Shown one piece after another: positions 6,569 to 13,566 of a stretch of 13,566 bases of DNA. The DNA is taken from the NCBI GenBank assembly GCA_027296925.1, contig JAPUIP010000418.1, positions 1 to 13,566 on the forward strand, read 5' to 3'. The position numbers and the translations under genes were made by a program. The stretch comes from Candidatus Poribacteria bacterium. Lineage in GTDB: Bacteria > Poribacteria > WGA-4E > PCPOR2b. A model generated the notes under the pieces. It was not told the DNA's origin. It searched no databases and worked only from the letters and a program-made list of their open reading frames with translations. Position 1 is the first letter of the stretch. The number at the start of each line of letters is the position of its first letter.

Positions 6569-7003
6569 GTGTTAGATCTAGCCGAACGCGAAGTGATTCT
6601 TATCATTCCAATGTATCCCAATATGGAATTAGCGGCTGCTCAGACCGCCTCCATCCTTGCCGAAATTATGAATTTTGAAGAAAATCACATTGATGAGATT
6701 CAATTTGCTGTGATTGAAACGTGCATTAACGCCTTTGAACATAGCAAACGCAAAGACAAGCCGGTGGTGATCAAATTCATTATGAAAGATGATGCGTTGG
6801 AACTCAAAATTACCGATTGCGGGGTCGGGTTTCGCCTGGATCAGGTTAAATCCTCAGATCGGGATGGAGCGGTGAGTAAAGGGCTGCGAAAACGGGGATG
6901 GGGTTTGGAAATTATCCGGCATATGATGGACGAAGTCAATGTCGAAAGCAGCGATAAAGGAACAACAATCACAATGACCAAAAAGAAAGTTTCATCAAAA
7001 TAG
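6569..7003 (+). CDS. RsbW/SpoIIAB-like anti-sigma factor serine kinase (HATPase_c_2)
   Basis: A 144-residue single-domain GHKL ATPase of the anti-sigma kinase type. The N-box is ETCINAFEH (Glu50, Asn54), the G1 box DCGVGF (83-88) and the G2 box RGWGLEII (109-116), with the closing GTTITM strand at 131-136. In known systems such proteins bind either a sigma factor or an unphosphorylated STAS partner, and use ATP to phosphorylate the STAS serine. The start is GTG at 6569, nine bases after AGGAGG (6554-6559). The STAS gene follows after 55 bp and the phosphatase gene after that, the full set of partners. Whether the output is a sigma factor or another protein cannot be told, because none is encoded nearby. 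Confidence 0.88.
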   Translation: MLDLAEREVILIIPMYPNMELAAAQTASILAEIMNFEENHIDEIQFAVIETCINAFEHSKRKDKPVVIKFIMKDDALELKITDCGVGFRLDQVKSSDRDGAVSKGLRKRGWGLEIIRHMMDEVNVESSDKGTTITMTKKKVSSK

Positions 7004-7058
7004 AGGTGTGATTGATACGGAGGCGATCGCCCCGGAAATTTGACGAAGGAGGAGACCA

Positions 7059-7403
7059 ATGGCAAATGGGTTTAATGTTGATGTGCATACCGAAGACGGC
7101 TACGTGGTTATTCAAACGGCAGGATACCTGAACGATCCCACAGGTGAGGCCCTTGCAGAAGCAGCGAAAGAGGTTATGGCAGACGGATACAACAAGATCG
7201 TCATTGACCTTGAGAAAACACGGCTCATTAACAGTATCGGTATTTCCATCCTCATTGAGATTATTGAGTTGCTCGAAGAACAAGGGGGCGTGCTGAACTT
7301 CTGCAACTTGACCCCTGTACAAGACCGGATTTTCAAAATGATGGGACTCGCTCAACATGCCGGAATCTTTCCCGATCAAGATTCCGCAATTGCGAATCTG
7401 TAA
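7059..7403 (+). CDS. STAS-domain anti-anti-sigma factor (RsbV/SpoIIAA-like)
   Basis: The 114-residue STAS domain shows the usual beta-alpha pattern: VVIQTAGYLND, then KIVIDLEKTRLINSIGISIL and the amphipathic helix IEIIELLEEQGG. Ser59 in the NSIG segment is the likely phospho-acceptor; the neighbouring residue, often Ser or Thr in relatives, is Ile60 here, leaving Ser59 as the only hydroxyl residue at the site. The ATG at 7059 is preceded by a strong GGAGGAG site. In the partner-switch model the kinase encoded just upstream phosphorylates it and the phosphatase encoded just downstream reactivates it. A palindrome GGCGATCGCC lies in the preceding 55-bp gap at 7022-7031 and seems incidental. Confidence 0.9.
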   Translation: MANGFNVDVHTEDGYVVIQTAGYLNDPTGEALAEAAKEVMADGYNKIVIDLEKTRLINSIGISILIEIIELLEEQGGVLNFCNLTPVQDRIFKMMGLAQHAGIFPDQDSAIANL

Positions 7404-7484
7404 AATCGAGACGAATTGAGCACCGCTTGAGGTTACGAAATCCCCAATTTTAGATCCGAAACTTTGTCTGAGGGAGATGAAGCG

Positions 7485-9302
7485 ATGCAATCTGCTTCTG
7501 CTGAAGAAACAACACAACGGCTGATTTTCAGCCTTTCCGAGCTCGAACAACTCGGTGAAACCATTATCTCTGGCCACGGCAATTTTAACGCATCGAGCAA
7601 GACATATCTGCGGATGATTCTTGGGACGTTGCAAGTGACCAGGGGCGCGATTTTGCTTTTTCACCCCACCGAGAATCACCTTGCTATTGAGGCTTCGATC
7701 AATGTCAAGGATGAATCACTGTGCATCCCGGTGAGTTCGGATGAGACGTCAGCGATGCTTCGATTCTCAGTCATTGATCTGTCCAACCCACCCGCTGGAT
7801 TGACCCCGTTTTTGAATCGAATTGCCCCTCAATTGAAAGTCCTAGACGCCAATTTCTGGGCGCCCCTCAAGATACGTGATGAATTTCTGGGCGTTATCAG
7901 TCTTGGACGATTTTTCGCAAAAGCGGGTATGGAGGATTGGGCTCGAGAATTACTCAATGTACTCGCCAACCAGACCTCAATTGCGATTGCTTATTCCCGG
8001 CTGTTGGACAAGGCGCGGGGCGAACAGTTTCGCCTTTTCCACCTTTCCGACGTTGCCGTTGAGATTTGTAAACAGTTAGACACAGAAGCGGTGGTGGAAG
8101 AGGTGGTGAATTATGCGGTTGCGCTGTTAGATGCAAGTGCAGGTGGGCTGATGCGCATCGATCCACTCACTCAGCGGCTTGAGATGAAGTATGTTTTCAA
8201 TTTTGATCTCACACCGAATGCTGAACGGCAAGAGTTCTCGATTCCGCTAAAAACAGATGGAGAACTATCCCCCGCCTTGTCAATGCTTGCAGAAGTGGTA
8301 AGGCAGGACCGGCCGTTAATTTGCAATGATGTGGAAAGAGCCGGCCTGTTTGGCAGAAAAAAGCTCATGGCTGTCCCGATGTTTGGGCGAGAAAATATCC
8401 TGGGAGTGCTTGTTGTCGGTGACAAGGAGGGACGAGGCGGTGTGACCTTGGACTTTACGGCTGAGGATGAAATCTTGCTAACAGCCTTTGCCAATCAAGC
8501 GGGCGTGGCAATCGAAAACGCGCAGCTTTACCAAGAGGCGCTTGAGGGGCGTCGCTTACAAGCGGAAATGGAGGAAGCGGCAAAGATTCAGCAGAATCTG
8601 ATTCCCGATACGCTACCGGAAATCCCCGGCTACGAGGTGCAGGGACTTTACCACCCTCGTGGCAACGTTGGCGGAGATTACTACGATTATATTGAGGAGG
8701 CGAACAGTTCGTGGGGATTGGCAATCGCCGATGTCTCTGGAAAAGGCATGCAAGCGGCGCTGCTCATGGCGACGTTGAGGGCAGGTTTACTGTCAGAGGT
8801 CGCAAGGCAGAAAGACCTGTCGAGTATGGCGATCAACTTGAATGCGTTGCTTTATGCAAGTGGCACGCCCGGCAAATATGCGACTTTTTTCTATGCCCGC
8901 TTACAGCCGGAGACGGATCTGTTGACCACAGTCAACGCAGGACACAACAACCCGCTATTGATTCGGAGCGATGGCAATTGTCAGTGGTTGGGGACGGAAA
9001 AAGGCGGCGCTCCATTGGGCATGTTTCCCGACGACATGCTCCTTCAAATCGCCGAATACGAACAGGAGACCACCGAACTTTTCAGTGGGGATGTCGTTGT
9101 GTTCTATACGGATGGCGTGACGGAAACGGAGAATCTCGACGACGAGTTGTACGGAGAGGAACGTTTGGAGCGAGCCGTCAAACGCCTCCATCATGCGAGT
9201 GCTAACGAGATTTGTACCGCTATCTACGATGATGTCATGGAATTTCAGGGGGAAGCGGCGCCGTTCGATGATCTGACGTTGATGGTCCTGAGAAAGACCT
9301 AA
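7485..9302 (+). CDS. GAF-GAF-PP2C (RsbU/SpoIIE-type) protein phosphatase
   Basis: The start is set at ATG 7485 (605 residues) because AGGGAG at 7471-7476 lies eight bases upstream; a TTG at 7464 would add seven residues and has no ribosome site. Residues ~23-173 and ~183-345 look like two GAF sensor domains (GAILLFHP, FLGVISLG; LMAVPMFG, ILGVLVVGD), each ending in a NQxxxAI helix. A short helical linker leads to a PP2C domain at ~378-604. Its metal-binding acidic motifs are present: GGDYYDY (Asp398, Asp401), ADVSGKG (Asp416), YTDGVTE (Asp543) and FDDLTL (595-596). No transmembrane segment, so it should be a cytosolic sensor-phosphatase that dephosphorylates the STAS protein when the GAF domains sense a ligand. 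Ligand unknown. Confidence 0.92.
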   Translation: MQSASAEETTQRLIFSLSELEQLGETIISGHGNFNASSKTYLRMILGTLQVTRGAILLFHPTENHLAIEASINVKDESLCIPVSSDETSAMLRFSVIDLSNPPAGLTPFLNRIAPQLKVLDANFWAPLKIRDEFLGVISLGRFFAKAGMEDWARELLNVLANQTSIAIAYSRLLDKARGEQFRLFHLSDVAVEICKQLDTEAVVEEVVNYAVALLDASAGGLMRIDPLTQRLEMKYVFNFDLTPNAERQEFSIPLKTDGELSPALSMLAEVVRQDRPLICNDVERAGLFGRKKLMAVPMFGRENILGVLVVGDKEGRGGVTLDFTAEDEILLTAFANQAGVAIENAQLYQEALEGRRLQAEMEEAAKIQQNLIPDTLPEIPGYEVQGLYHPRGNVGGDYYDYIEEANSSWGLAIADVSGKGMQAALLMATLRAGLLSEVARQKDLSSMAINLNALLYASGTPGKYATFFYARLQPETDLLTTVNAGHNNPLLIRSDGNCQWLGTEKGGAPLGMFPDDMLLQIAEYEQETTELFSGDVVVFYTDGVTETENLDDELYGEERLERAVKRLHHASANEICTAIYDDVMEFQGEAAPFDDLTLMVLRKT

Positions 9303-9465
9303 CCCAAGTCGGTTCATGTCAAAAATAGGGGCATCCAAGGGATTTTCTGCGATGCCGTCGCCCCCCTCTGTCTGGGCGACCTCGTCTCGCCCCCCAATTT
9401 TGGGGGGCGATCGAAGCCGTATGACAACCCACTTTGCACGTTTTCTTAAACATGAGTCAAGTTGC
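9303..9465. repeat. Tandem GC-rich hairpins between convergent genes
   Basis: Two palindromes lie between the stop codons of convergent genes. The first pairs GTCGCCC (9357-9363) with GGGCGAC (9374-9380). The second pairs 9387-9397 with 9400-9410: eleven base pairs, CGCCCCCC against GGGGGGCG extended by AA/TT and one T-A pair, with a 2-base gap at the centre. They could act as a bidirectional transcription stop, but neither strand has a U-run after the stem, so a dispersed palindromic repeat is equally possible. Confidence 0.5.
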
Positions 9466-10083
9466 CTAGAAATTCAACGTCTTCGCAATCTCGCTACACA
9501 TGACTTTGATCAGGAAATGCACATCCTTTTGAATCCTACCCCGGTTGGATTTCTCCACTAACTGTTTGACCGCCGCATCCCCGCCGTTGAAGGTATCGTT
9601 GACCGTCCAGATCGTCGTTGGGATGCGCTCCTTCACAGAGATCATGCGCAAACTCAGCCCGATCACCGGCGCCGTTTTCATTATTAGAAGTTTTTCCTGG
9701 CCTGCCTGATATGCCGTTACCTTGCCCAACAAGATCGCGTCAGCACGCAGCTTACGCCCAAGATTTCGGACAATGGCGTCGTTCACATCAATATCCTCGA
9801 GCGCTTCTTCGGCAACCAGAGCGGAGACTTTGTAGTGATCAATGACCTCGAATCGGCCGAGTTGTAAGATCTGTACGGTCAGTTCACGCACGATTTCTTC
9901 TGCGACACCGGCGTCTCCGGCATCGTTCTGCAAGGGCATCATCGCAATGGTTCGGATGCGCTCAGGCTGGAAATAGGAAGATTGCCCCGTATTGATCATT
10001 TTGGGTTCGACGGGTACGCAACTGACTAAGATCAGCGCGAGCAAAATAATAGATGTATGATGGCAAATGCGTATAATTTTCAT
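9466..10083 (-). CDS. CsgG/LpoB-like outer-membrane lipoprotein
   Basis: From the ATG at 10083 the product has 205 residues and begins with a lipoprotein signal: MKIIR, a hydrophobic stretch and the lipobox LVSC with Cys22. A start three codons upstream (10092) is possible; neither has a good ribosome site. The mature part resembles the CsgG-like/TolB-N fold of FlgO, LpoB and curli-transport relatives: IRTIAMMPLQND, VRELTVQILQLGRFEVID, LGRKLRADAILLGKVTAY, VIGLSLRMISV and TTIWTVNDTF. It would sit at the inner face of the outer membrane. It is shorter than CsgG and probably not a pore by itself. It is divergent from the DUF58 gene across 65 bp, which suggests shared control but does not prove a shared function. 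Confidence 0.75.
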   Translation of the reverse strand: MKIIRICHHTSIILLALILVSCVPVEPKMINTGQSSYFQPERIRTIAMMPLQNDAGDAGVAEEIVRELTVQILQLGRFEVIDHYKVSALVAEEALEDIDVNDAIVRNLGRKLRADAILLGKVTAYQAGQEKLLIMKTAPVIGLSLRMISVKERIPTTIWTVNDTFNGGDAAVKQLVEKSNRGRIQKDVHFLIKVMCSEIAKTLNF

Positions 10084-10148
10084 AGGAATCATATTGCGTA
10101 TAGCGTAAACCGTGCGATACAGCACCAATACGCGAAAGGATAAAATCG

Positions 10149-11060
10149 ATGCAATCTCAAGAAGCGCGCCGTTTCCTAAATCCGACAACGCTGGCGCGGA
10201 TTGGAAGTTTAGAGCTTGTGGCAAAAGCGGTTGTCGAAGGATTTATCTCCGGGCTGCACAAAAGTCCTTACCACGGCTTTAGCGTAGAATTTGCGCAGTA
10301 CCGACAATACATGCCCGGCGATGACACCAAGCATATCGACTGGAAGGTGTATGGACGGACGGATCGCTACTACATCAAGCAGTTCGAGGAGGAAACGAAC
10401 CTCAACTGTTATCTCCTCCTTGATTCGAGTGCGTCGATGACTTACGGTTCTGGAGAGTTGACCAAGTTAGAGTATGCTAGCTTTCTGATTGCTTCGATGG
10501 CGTATTTTATGGCTAAGCAGCGGGACGCCGTTGGATTGGCCTACTTTGATGAAAAACTCCACGAATACCTTCCGGCGCGAAGTTCCCCGGCTCATCTCTA
10601 TTCGATCTTGCTGACGCTGGAACGGCTCACGACCTCGAAAATTACACGTATGGCGGAGCCACTCCATCAAATCGCAGAACGCTTGAACAAACGCGGCCTG
10701 GTTATCCTGATCTCAGACCTCTATGAGGATGAACCGGAAACCGTCGTGAACGCCCTTGAACACTTCCGTTACGACGGGCACGAGGTGATTGTCTTTCATA
10801 TTTTAGATCATCTGGAGTTGGAATTTGAGTTTGAACGGATGACACGGATGATTCGCTTCGTCGATTCGGAAACGGACGAGGAGATTATCACCACGCCGCA
10901 GACAATTCACGACAGTTATGTCACACATCATCTCGACTTCATCAATCACTACAAATTGGAGTTGAGCAGATCTGACATTGATTATAACACGATTGATACG
11001 TCAACGCCACTGGATTACGCACTTTCATCTTATCTTGCCAAACGTGAGGGGCTGATGTAA
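10149..11060 (+). CDS. DUF58 domain protein with VWA-type MIDAS
   Basis: A 303-residue member of the DUF58 family, usually found with MoxR AAA+ ATPases and Bat/VWA membrane proteins. The DUF58 signature lies at 57-82 (GDDTKHIDWKVYGRTDRYYI, then KQFEEE). A VWA-like metal-adhesion site DSSAS is at 92-96, with LISDLYED at 187-194. No signal peptide or membrane helix, so cytoplasmic. The ATG at 10149 has GAAAGGA eight bases upstream. It overlaps the next gene by one base (TAATG at 11058-11062), so the two are translationally coupled. The MoxR ATPase normally encoded just upstream is absent; a divergent lipoprotein gene is there instead. Known members are tied to stress tolerance and envelope assembly; the exact role here is unknown. 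Confidence 0.9.
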   Translation: MQSQEARRFLNPTTLARIGSLELVAKAVVEGFISGLHKSPYHGFSVEFAQYRQYMPGDDTKHIDWKVYGRTDRYYIKQFEEETNLNCYLLLDSSASMTYGSGELTKLEYASFLIASMAYFMAKQRDAVGLAYFDEKLHEYLPARSSPAHLYSILLTLERLTTSKITRMAEPLHQIAERLNKRGLVILISDLYEDEPETVVNALEHFRYDGHEVIVFHILDHLELEFEFERMTRMIRFVDSETDEEIITTPQTIHDSYVTHHLDFINHYKLELSRSDIDYNTIDTSTPLDYALSSYLAKREGLM

Positions 11061-13183
11061 TGTTTGGACTGCAATTTTTGACACCGCTCTTTTTAGCCGC
11101 TGGCGCCGCTGCGGCTTCGTTGCCCTTGATCATTCATCTGCTCAACCGGGAACGGGCGAGGCAGCTTGTTTTCAGCACGATCCGGTTCATTAAAGTCTCG
11201 CATCAGGTCAATGTTCAGCGGCATCAGTTGAAACAACTCATTCTGTTGCTGATGCGCATCCTGATCCTCGTACTGCTGGGGTTGGCGTTTGCGCGACCAT
11301 TTTTCGCAGCGAATCCGACCGCCACGGCAGAAACCGGTGGAAAGCGAAACGTCGTTGTGATTCTGGATAACTCCTACAGTATGGGCTACCTCGATACATT
11401 TGATCGCGCCAAGAAGGAAGCGGTGCGGATCGTTGATGAACTCCATCAGGGTGACACTTCTGCGCTCATCCTCACCACGAACAGAGCAACAGTCGTCAAG
11501 CCACTCGATGCCGAACACAGTTTGATTAAATCGGCGGTGATGGGGACGAAGCTAACCGATCGCACCACGGATTATCTCGATGCCATCCAATCGGCTGATG
11601 AGATGCTTCAAGAGGCGAATATCGGACAGAAACAGATCTACCTCATTGGCGATCTGCAGCGGATTGGGTGGGAAAGCTTCGTTGATACGGATAAGCTCAG
11701 CGCCGGCGTCGAGATTGCCTTCGTCGATGTGGGCACACGAGAACCAAGCAATCTCGCGATTACCGGACTCAGCGTGCCGCAGGTGGTGCTGAACGAGCAG
11801 AAGCCGGCGCAAGTGGTGGTCCGCGTTCAGAACTTCAGCGATCAAGCGGTTGAGAATCTGCCTGTAAAGCTGTTTATCGATGATAACCTCGTCGGCACCA
11901 CCCAGATCGACATCGAACCGAACGACGTGATGGACACGCTGTTTCAAGTCCGCTTCCAAACGGAGGAGACGCATACCGGCTACGCCGCCTTACCTGACGA
12001 TGATCTAGAGGTTGACAACAGACGATATTTTCTCCTGCAAAGCCTGAAGTCGATTCAGGTGCATTGTGTCAATGGCGAGCCGGCGCGGCGTGATTATGAA
12101 AGTGAAACCTTCTTCTTGCAGATGGCGATGGGGGAGGGGCTTGCTCCGGCTCAACAGATTATCCCGATCGATTTCACGCAATCCCTTCAACTGCCGGATC
12201 CGGCGGCGATCCGAGAATACGATGTGATTATCCTGGCAAACGTGGCCCGCTTGACCGAATCGGAAGCACAAACCCTGAGAGCTTTTGTCGGCGATGGCGG
12301 TGGTCTAATTATCACCGTCGGTGATCGCGTCGATCTGGAGGCATATCGGCAGATGGGGGGCGCCGGCAGAGGAAGGGCGCAGCAAGCAGCGCCCCTACTG
12401 CCGTGCAATTTTGTGCAGGCGGCTGGCGATGCACTGAATCATGATCAGTTCCGTGTCATTGCGACGATCAACTACAATCACCCGATTTTTCGCCCGTTCA
12501 AAGACCCCAATCACGGCGATTTTGGGAAAGCGCGATTCTACCGCTACCTTCAAGCGGTACCGCTGGCAGATTCAACGGTATTGGCGAGCTTCGACGATGG
12601 CAGCCCTGCACTTTTTGAGAAGGTTTACGGCAATGGGCGAGTGCTGTGCTTCACCTCAACGATTGATCGAGAGTGGACAGATCTGCCGATTCACGGTGTC
12701 TATCTCCCGTTTCTGCACGAAACAATCAAGTACCTTGCACTCAAGCGGACGGACGAGCAGCCAGACTATCGGATTGGTGATCCGGTTGAGTTGAGCGGCT
12801 ACGAACTTCCGGGGGGAACGGAGATCGCAATCTTCAATCCGGTTGGCGCGGAGACGCGCACCCGGATTAACGAACAGGGCGGGGTGTTCTACGATACCAC
12901 CGAGTCCCCAGGAATCTATTCGGCGCACGTCTCTGGGGGGCAACCGCGCTATTTTGTCGTCAATCCGGATACGGTCGAATCCGACCTCACCCCGCGCGAC
13001 TCGGAGGAGTTGACGAGCATGTTAGCCGGCAATGCCGAGGCCGTTGCCTCAAACGTCGTTACGTCGGAGATGATCACCCAATATCATGAGGACGTGGAGA
13101 AAGGGCAGGGCGTGTGGTGGTATATGATGCTTGGGTTGTTTGCGCTCGCGGTCACGGAGATGTTCTTTGCAAATCGAATCTGA
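11060..13183 (+). CDS. BatA-type membrane protein with VWA-like domain
   Basis: A 707-residue inner-membrane protein. Residues 1-80 form the BatA/aerotolerance-regulator N-terminal domain: LTPLFLAAGAAAASLPLIIH, HLLNR, FSTIRF and a second helix ending in LAFARPFF. A VWA-like domain follows, with the MIDAS sequence DNSYS at 103-107. Residues ~210-315 look like an Ig/CARDB-type domain (VVVRVQNFSDQAVENLPVKL). A Rossmann-like segment has VIILANVARL and GDGGGLIITVGD (391-422). A C-terminal helix at ~683-705 is followed by a short tail. Translation is coupled to the DUF58 gene (TAATG). A 40-nt palindrome is embedded at residues 435-448 without breaking the frame. The periplasmic middle probably binds an envelope partner, but no ligand can be named. 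Confidence 0.88.
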   Translation: MFGLQFLTPLFLAAGAAAASLPLIIHLLNRERARQLVFSTIRFIKVSHQVNVQRHQLKQLILLLMRILILVLLGLAFARPFFAANPTATAETGGKRNVVVILDNSYSMGYLDTFDRAKKEAVRIVDELHQGDTSALILTTNRATVVKPLDAEHSLIKSAVMGTKLTDRTTDYLDAIQSADEMLQEANIGQKQIYLIGDLQRIGWESFVDTDKLSAGVEIAFVDVGTREPSNLAITGLSVPQVVLNEQKPAQVVVRVQNFSDQAVENLPVKLFIDDNLVGTTQIDIEPNDVMDTLFQVRFQTEETHTGYAALPDDDLEVDNRRYFLLQSLKSIQVHCVNGEPARRDYESETFFLQMAMGEGLAPAQQIIPIDFTQSLQLPDPAAIREYDVIILANVARLTESEAQTLRAFVGDGGGLIITVGDRVDLEAYRQMGGAGRGRAQQAAPLLPCNFVQAAGDALNHDQFRVIATINYNHPIFRPFKDPNHGDFGKARFYRYLQAVPLADSTVLASFDDGSPALFEKVYGNGRVLCFTSTIDREWTDLPIHGVYLPFLHETIKYLALKRTDEQPDYRIGDPVELSGYELPGGTEIAIFNPVGAETRTRINEQGGVFYDTTESPGIYSAHVSGGQPRYFVVNPDTVESDLTPRDSEELTSMLAGNAEAVASNVVTSEMITQYHEDVEKGQGVWWYMMLGLFALAVTEMFFANRI
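12364..12403 (+). repeat. Palindromic repeat carried in frame inside the BatA-like gene
   Basis: Outer arms CGGCAG (12364-12369) and CTGCCG (12398-12403) enclose inner arms GGGCGC (12375-12380) and GCGCCC (12389-12394) around the loop AGCAAGCA. The unit is translated as residues 435-448, roughly AGRGRAQQAAPLLP, a low-complexity stretch unlike the flanking VGDRVDLEAYR and CNFVQAAGD. The inner part resembles GC-rich intergenic palindromes of uncultured bacteria, so I read it as a repeat insertion tolerated by the protein. Confidence 0.55.
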
Positions 13184-13203
13184 TCGGCAGTAAGCCCGCC
13201 GAT
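13183..13203 (+). terminator. Possible weak stop hairpin after the BatA-like gene
   Basis: ATCGGC (13183-13188) and GCCGAT (13198-13203) form a perfect 6-bp stem with a 9-base loop, starting on the last base of the stop codon. No U-run follows, so intrinsic termination is doubtful. Confidence 0.25.
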
Positions 13204-13329
13204 GCCCAAATCGTCTATCCGGGATGGTTTAAATTCTGGAAGTTCCTTACTTGGGTTTTGAACGTTTTCAAGGTTTAGCGTCTGCACTATCACATTGAAT
13301 TTTGGACACGTGAATCAAAGCACAAGTAC

Positions 13330-13566
13330 TCAACAAGAATTCTGGGGTCGCCGCCAGTGATGTGAGAACAACCAAACCAAACCAATCCCTGTGATGGCAC
13401 CAAGCATCACTCCGTACATGACCCAACTTATTCCGAACATTACGCCTCCCATGACAACCAGGGTCGCAAATAGGCTCTCGGCCCCAGCCCAGGCGACAGT
13501 GGTTATTAACACCCACAGCCAGGATTGAAAGATTTGCTGTCGCAAGACACGCCATTGCATAATTCC
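13330..13566 (-). CDS. Small glycine-rich membrane protein, C-terminal part (runs off the window)
   Basis: The frame is open to the right edge of the window. An ATG at 13560 would give 76 residues, but the two codons before it (Gly-Ile) continue in frame, and the resulting GIMQWRVLRQQ resembles an internal segment of a known type of bacterial glycine-rich membrane protein, in which a QWxVLR motif precedes WxVLxxxVGWA. I therefore treat it as the C-terminal part of a longer gene. It contains two hydrophobic stretches (WLWVLITTVAWAGAE and a Gly-Val-Met-rich run ending ITGIGLVWLF) with small-residue spacing suited to helix packing, and a short basic tail. Function unknown. It is convergent with the BatA-like gene. 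Confidence 0.6.
   Translation of the reverse strand, partial: GIMQWRVLRQQIFQSWLWVLITTVAWAGAESLFATLVVMGGVMFGISWVMYGVMLGAITGIGLVWLFSHHWRRPQNSC

Noticed and set aside
7022..7031. GGCGATCGCC palindrome, similar to the cyanobacterial HIP1 octamer
   Set aside because: This is the only copy I noticed in 13.5 kb, so there is no enrichment and no case for a cyanobacterial origin.
7464..7484. TTG start for the PP2C phosphatase
   Set aside because: The in-frame ATG at 7485 has AGGGAG eight bases upstream; the TTG has no ribosome site.
10084..10224. Extended N-terminus of the lipoprotein starting within the DUF58 gene
   Set aside because: It would bury the lipoprotein signal 47 residues inside the protein and overlap the divergent gene; the signal starts cleanly at the 10083 Met.

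Overview
Taxonomy is inferred from gene style only. The window looks like a chromosomal stretch of an uncultured Gram-negative bacterium with moderate GC content, of the Candidatus Poribacteria type or a similar metagenome-derived phylum. Pointers are a lipoprotein signal, DUF58/BatA genes, an M55 D-aminopeptidase, a IolE-like sugar isomerase, a PP2C/STAS partner-switching cassette, a decaying ECF sigma factor, a beta-gamma-crystallin motif and many short palindromic intergenic repeats. No 16S rRNA or other phylogenetic marker is present, so this placement is weak. No tRNA, rRNA, CRISPR array or insertion sequence was recognised.

Left part (1-2158): a gene-free repeat block (1-352) holds a perfect 40-bp inverted repeat, nested smaller palindromes and a 9-bp tandem array. 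A minus-strand TIM-barrel sugar isomerase/epimerase then faces a plus-strand M55 zinc D-aminopeptidase across a 231-bp divergent intergenic region, which carries a strong sigma-70 type promoter for the aminopeptidase.

Debris zone (2159-3535): three broken genes follow one another. They are the first ~41 codons of an ECF sigma factor, a hybrid ORF joining a beta-gamma-crystallin motif to the NAD-binding C-terminal half of a zinc alcohol dehydrogenase, and the last ~80 codons of a short-chain dehydrogenase. The second and third are preceded by near-consensus sigma-70 promoters, so the 5' ends look intact while gene bodies have been lost or swapped.

Middle (3536-6339): a GT2 glycosyltransferase of the dolichyl-phosphate-mannose synthase type starts directly after the stop codon of the dehydrogenase fragment. 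A complete YitJ-type homocysteine S-methyltransferase/methylenetetrahydrofolate reductase fusion follows.

Signalling cassette (6569-9302): three co-directional genes encode an RsbW/SpoIIAB-like kinase, a STAS anti-anti-sigma protein and a GAF-GAF-PP2C phosphatase. Together they form a complete partner-switching module, but no intact sigma factor or other output lies in the window.

Right part (9303-13566): convergent to the phosphatase gene is a CsgG/LpoB-like lipoprotein gene, separated from it by tandem hairpins. Divergent from the lipoprotein is a translationally coupled pair, DUF58 and a BatA-type membrane protein with a VWA-like domain, without the usual MoxR ATPase. The BatA-like gene carries a 40-nt two-part palindrome in frame inside its coding sequence. 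The window closes with the 3' part of a minus-strand gene for a glycine-rich small membrane protein that runs off the right edge.
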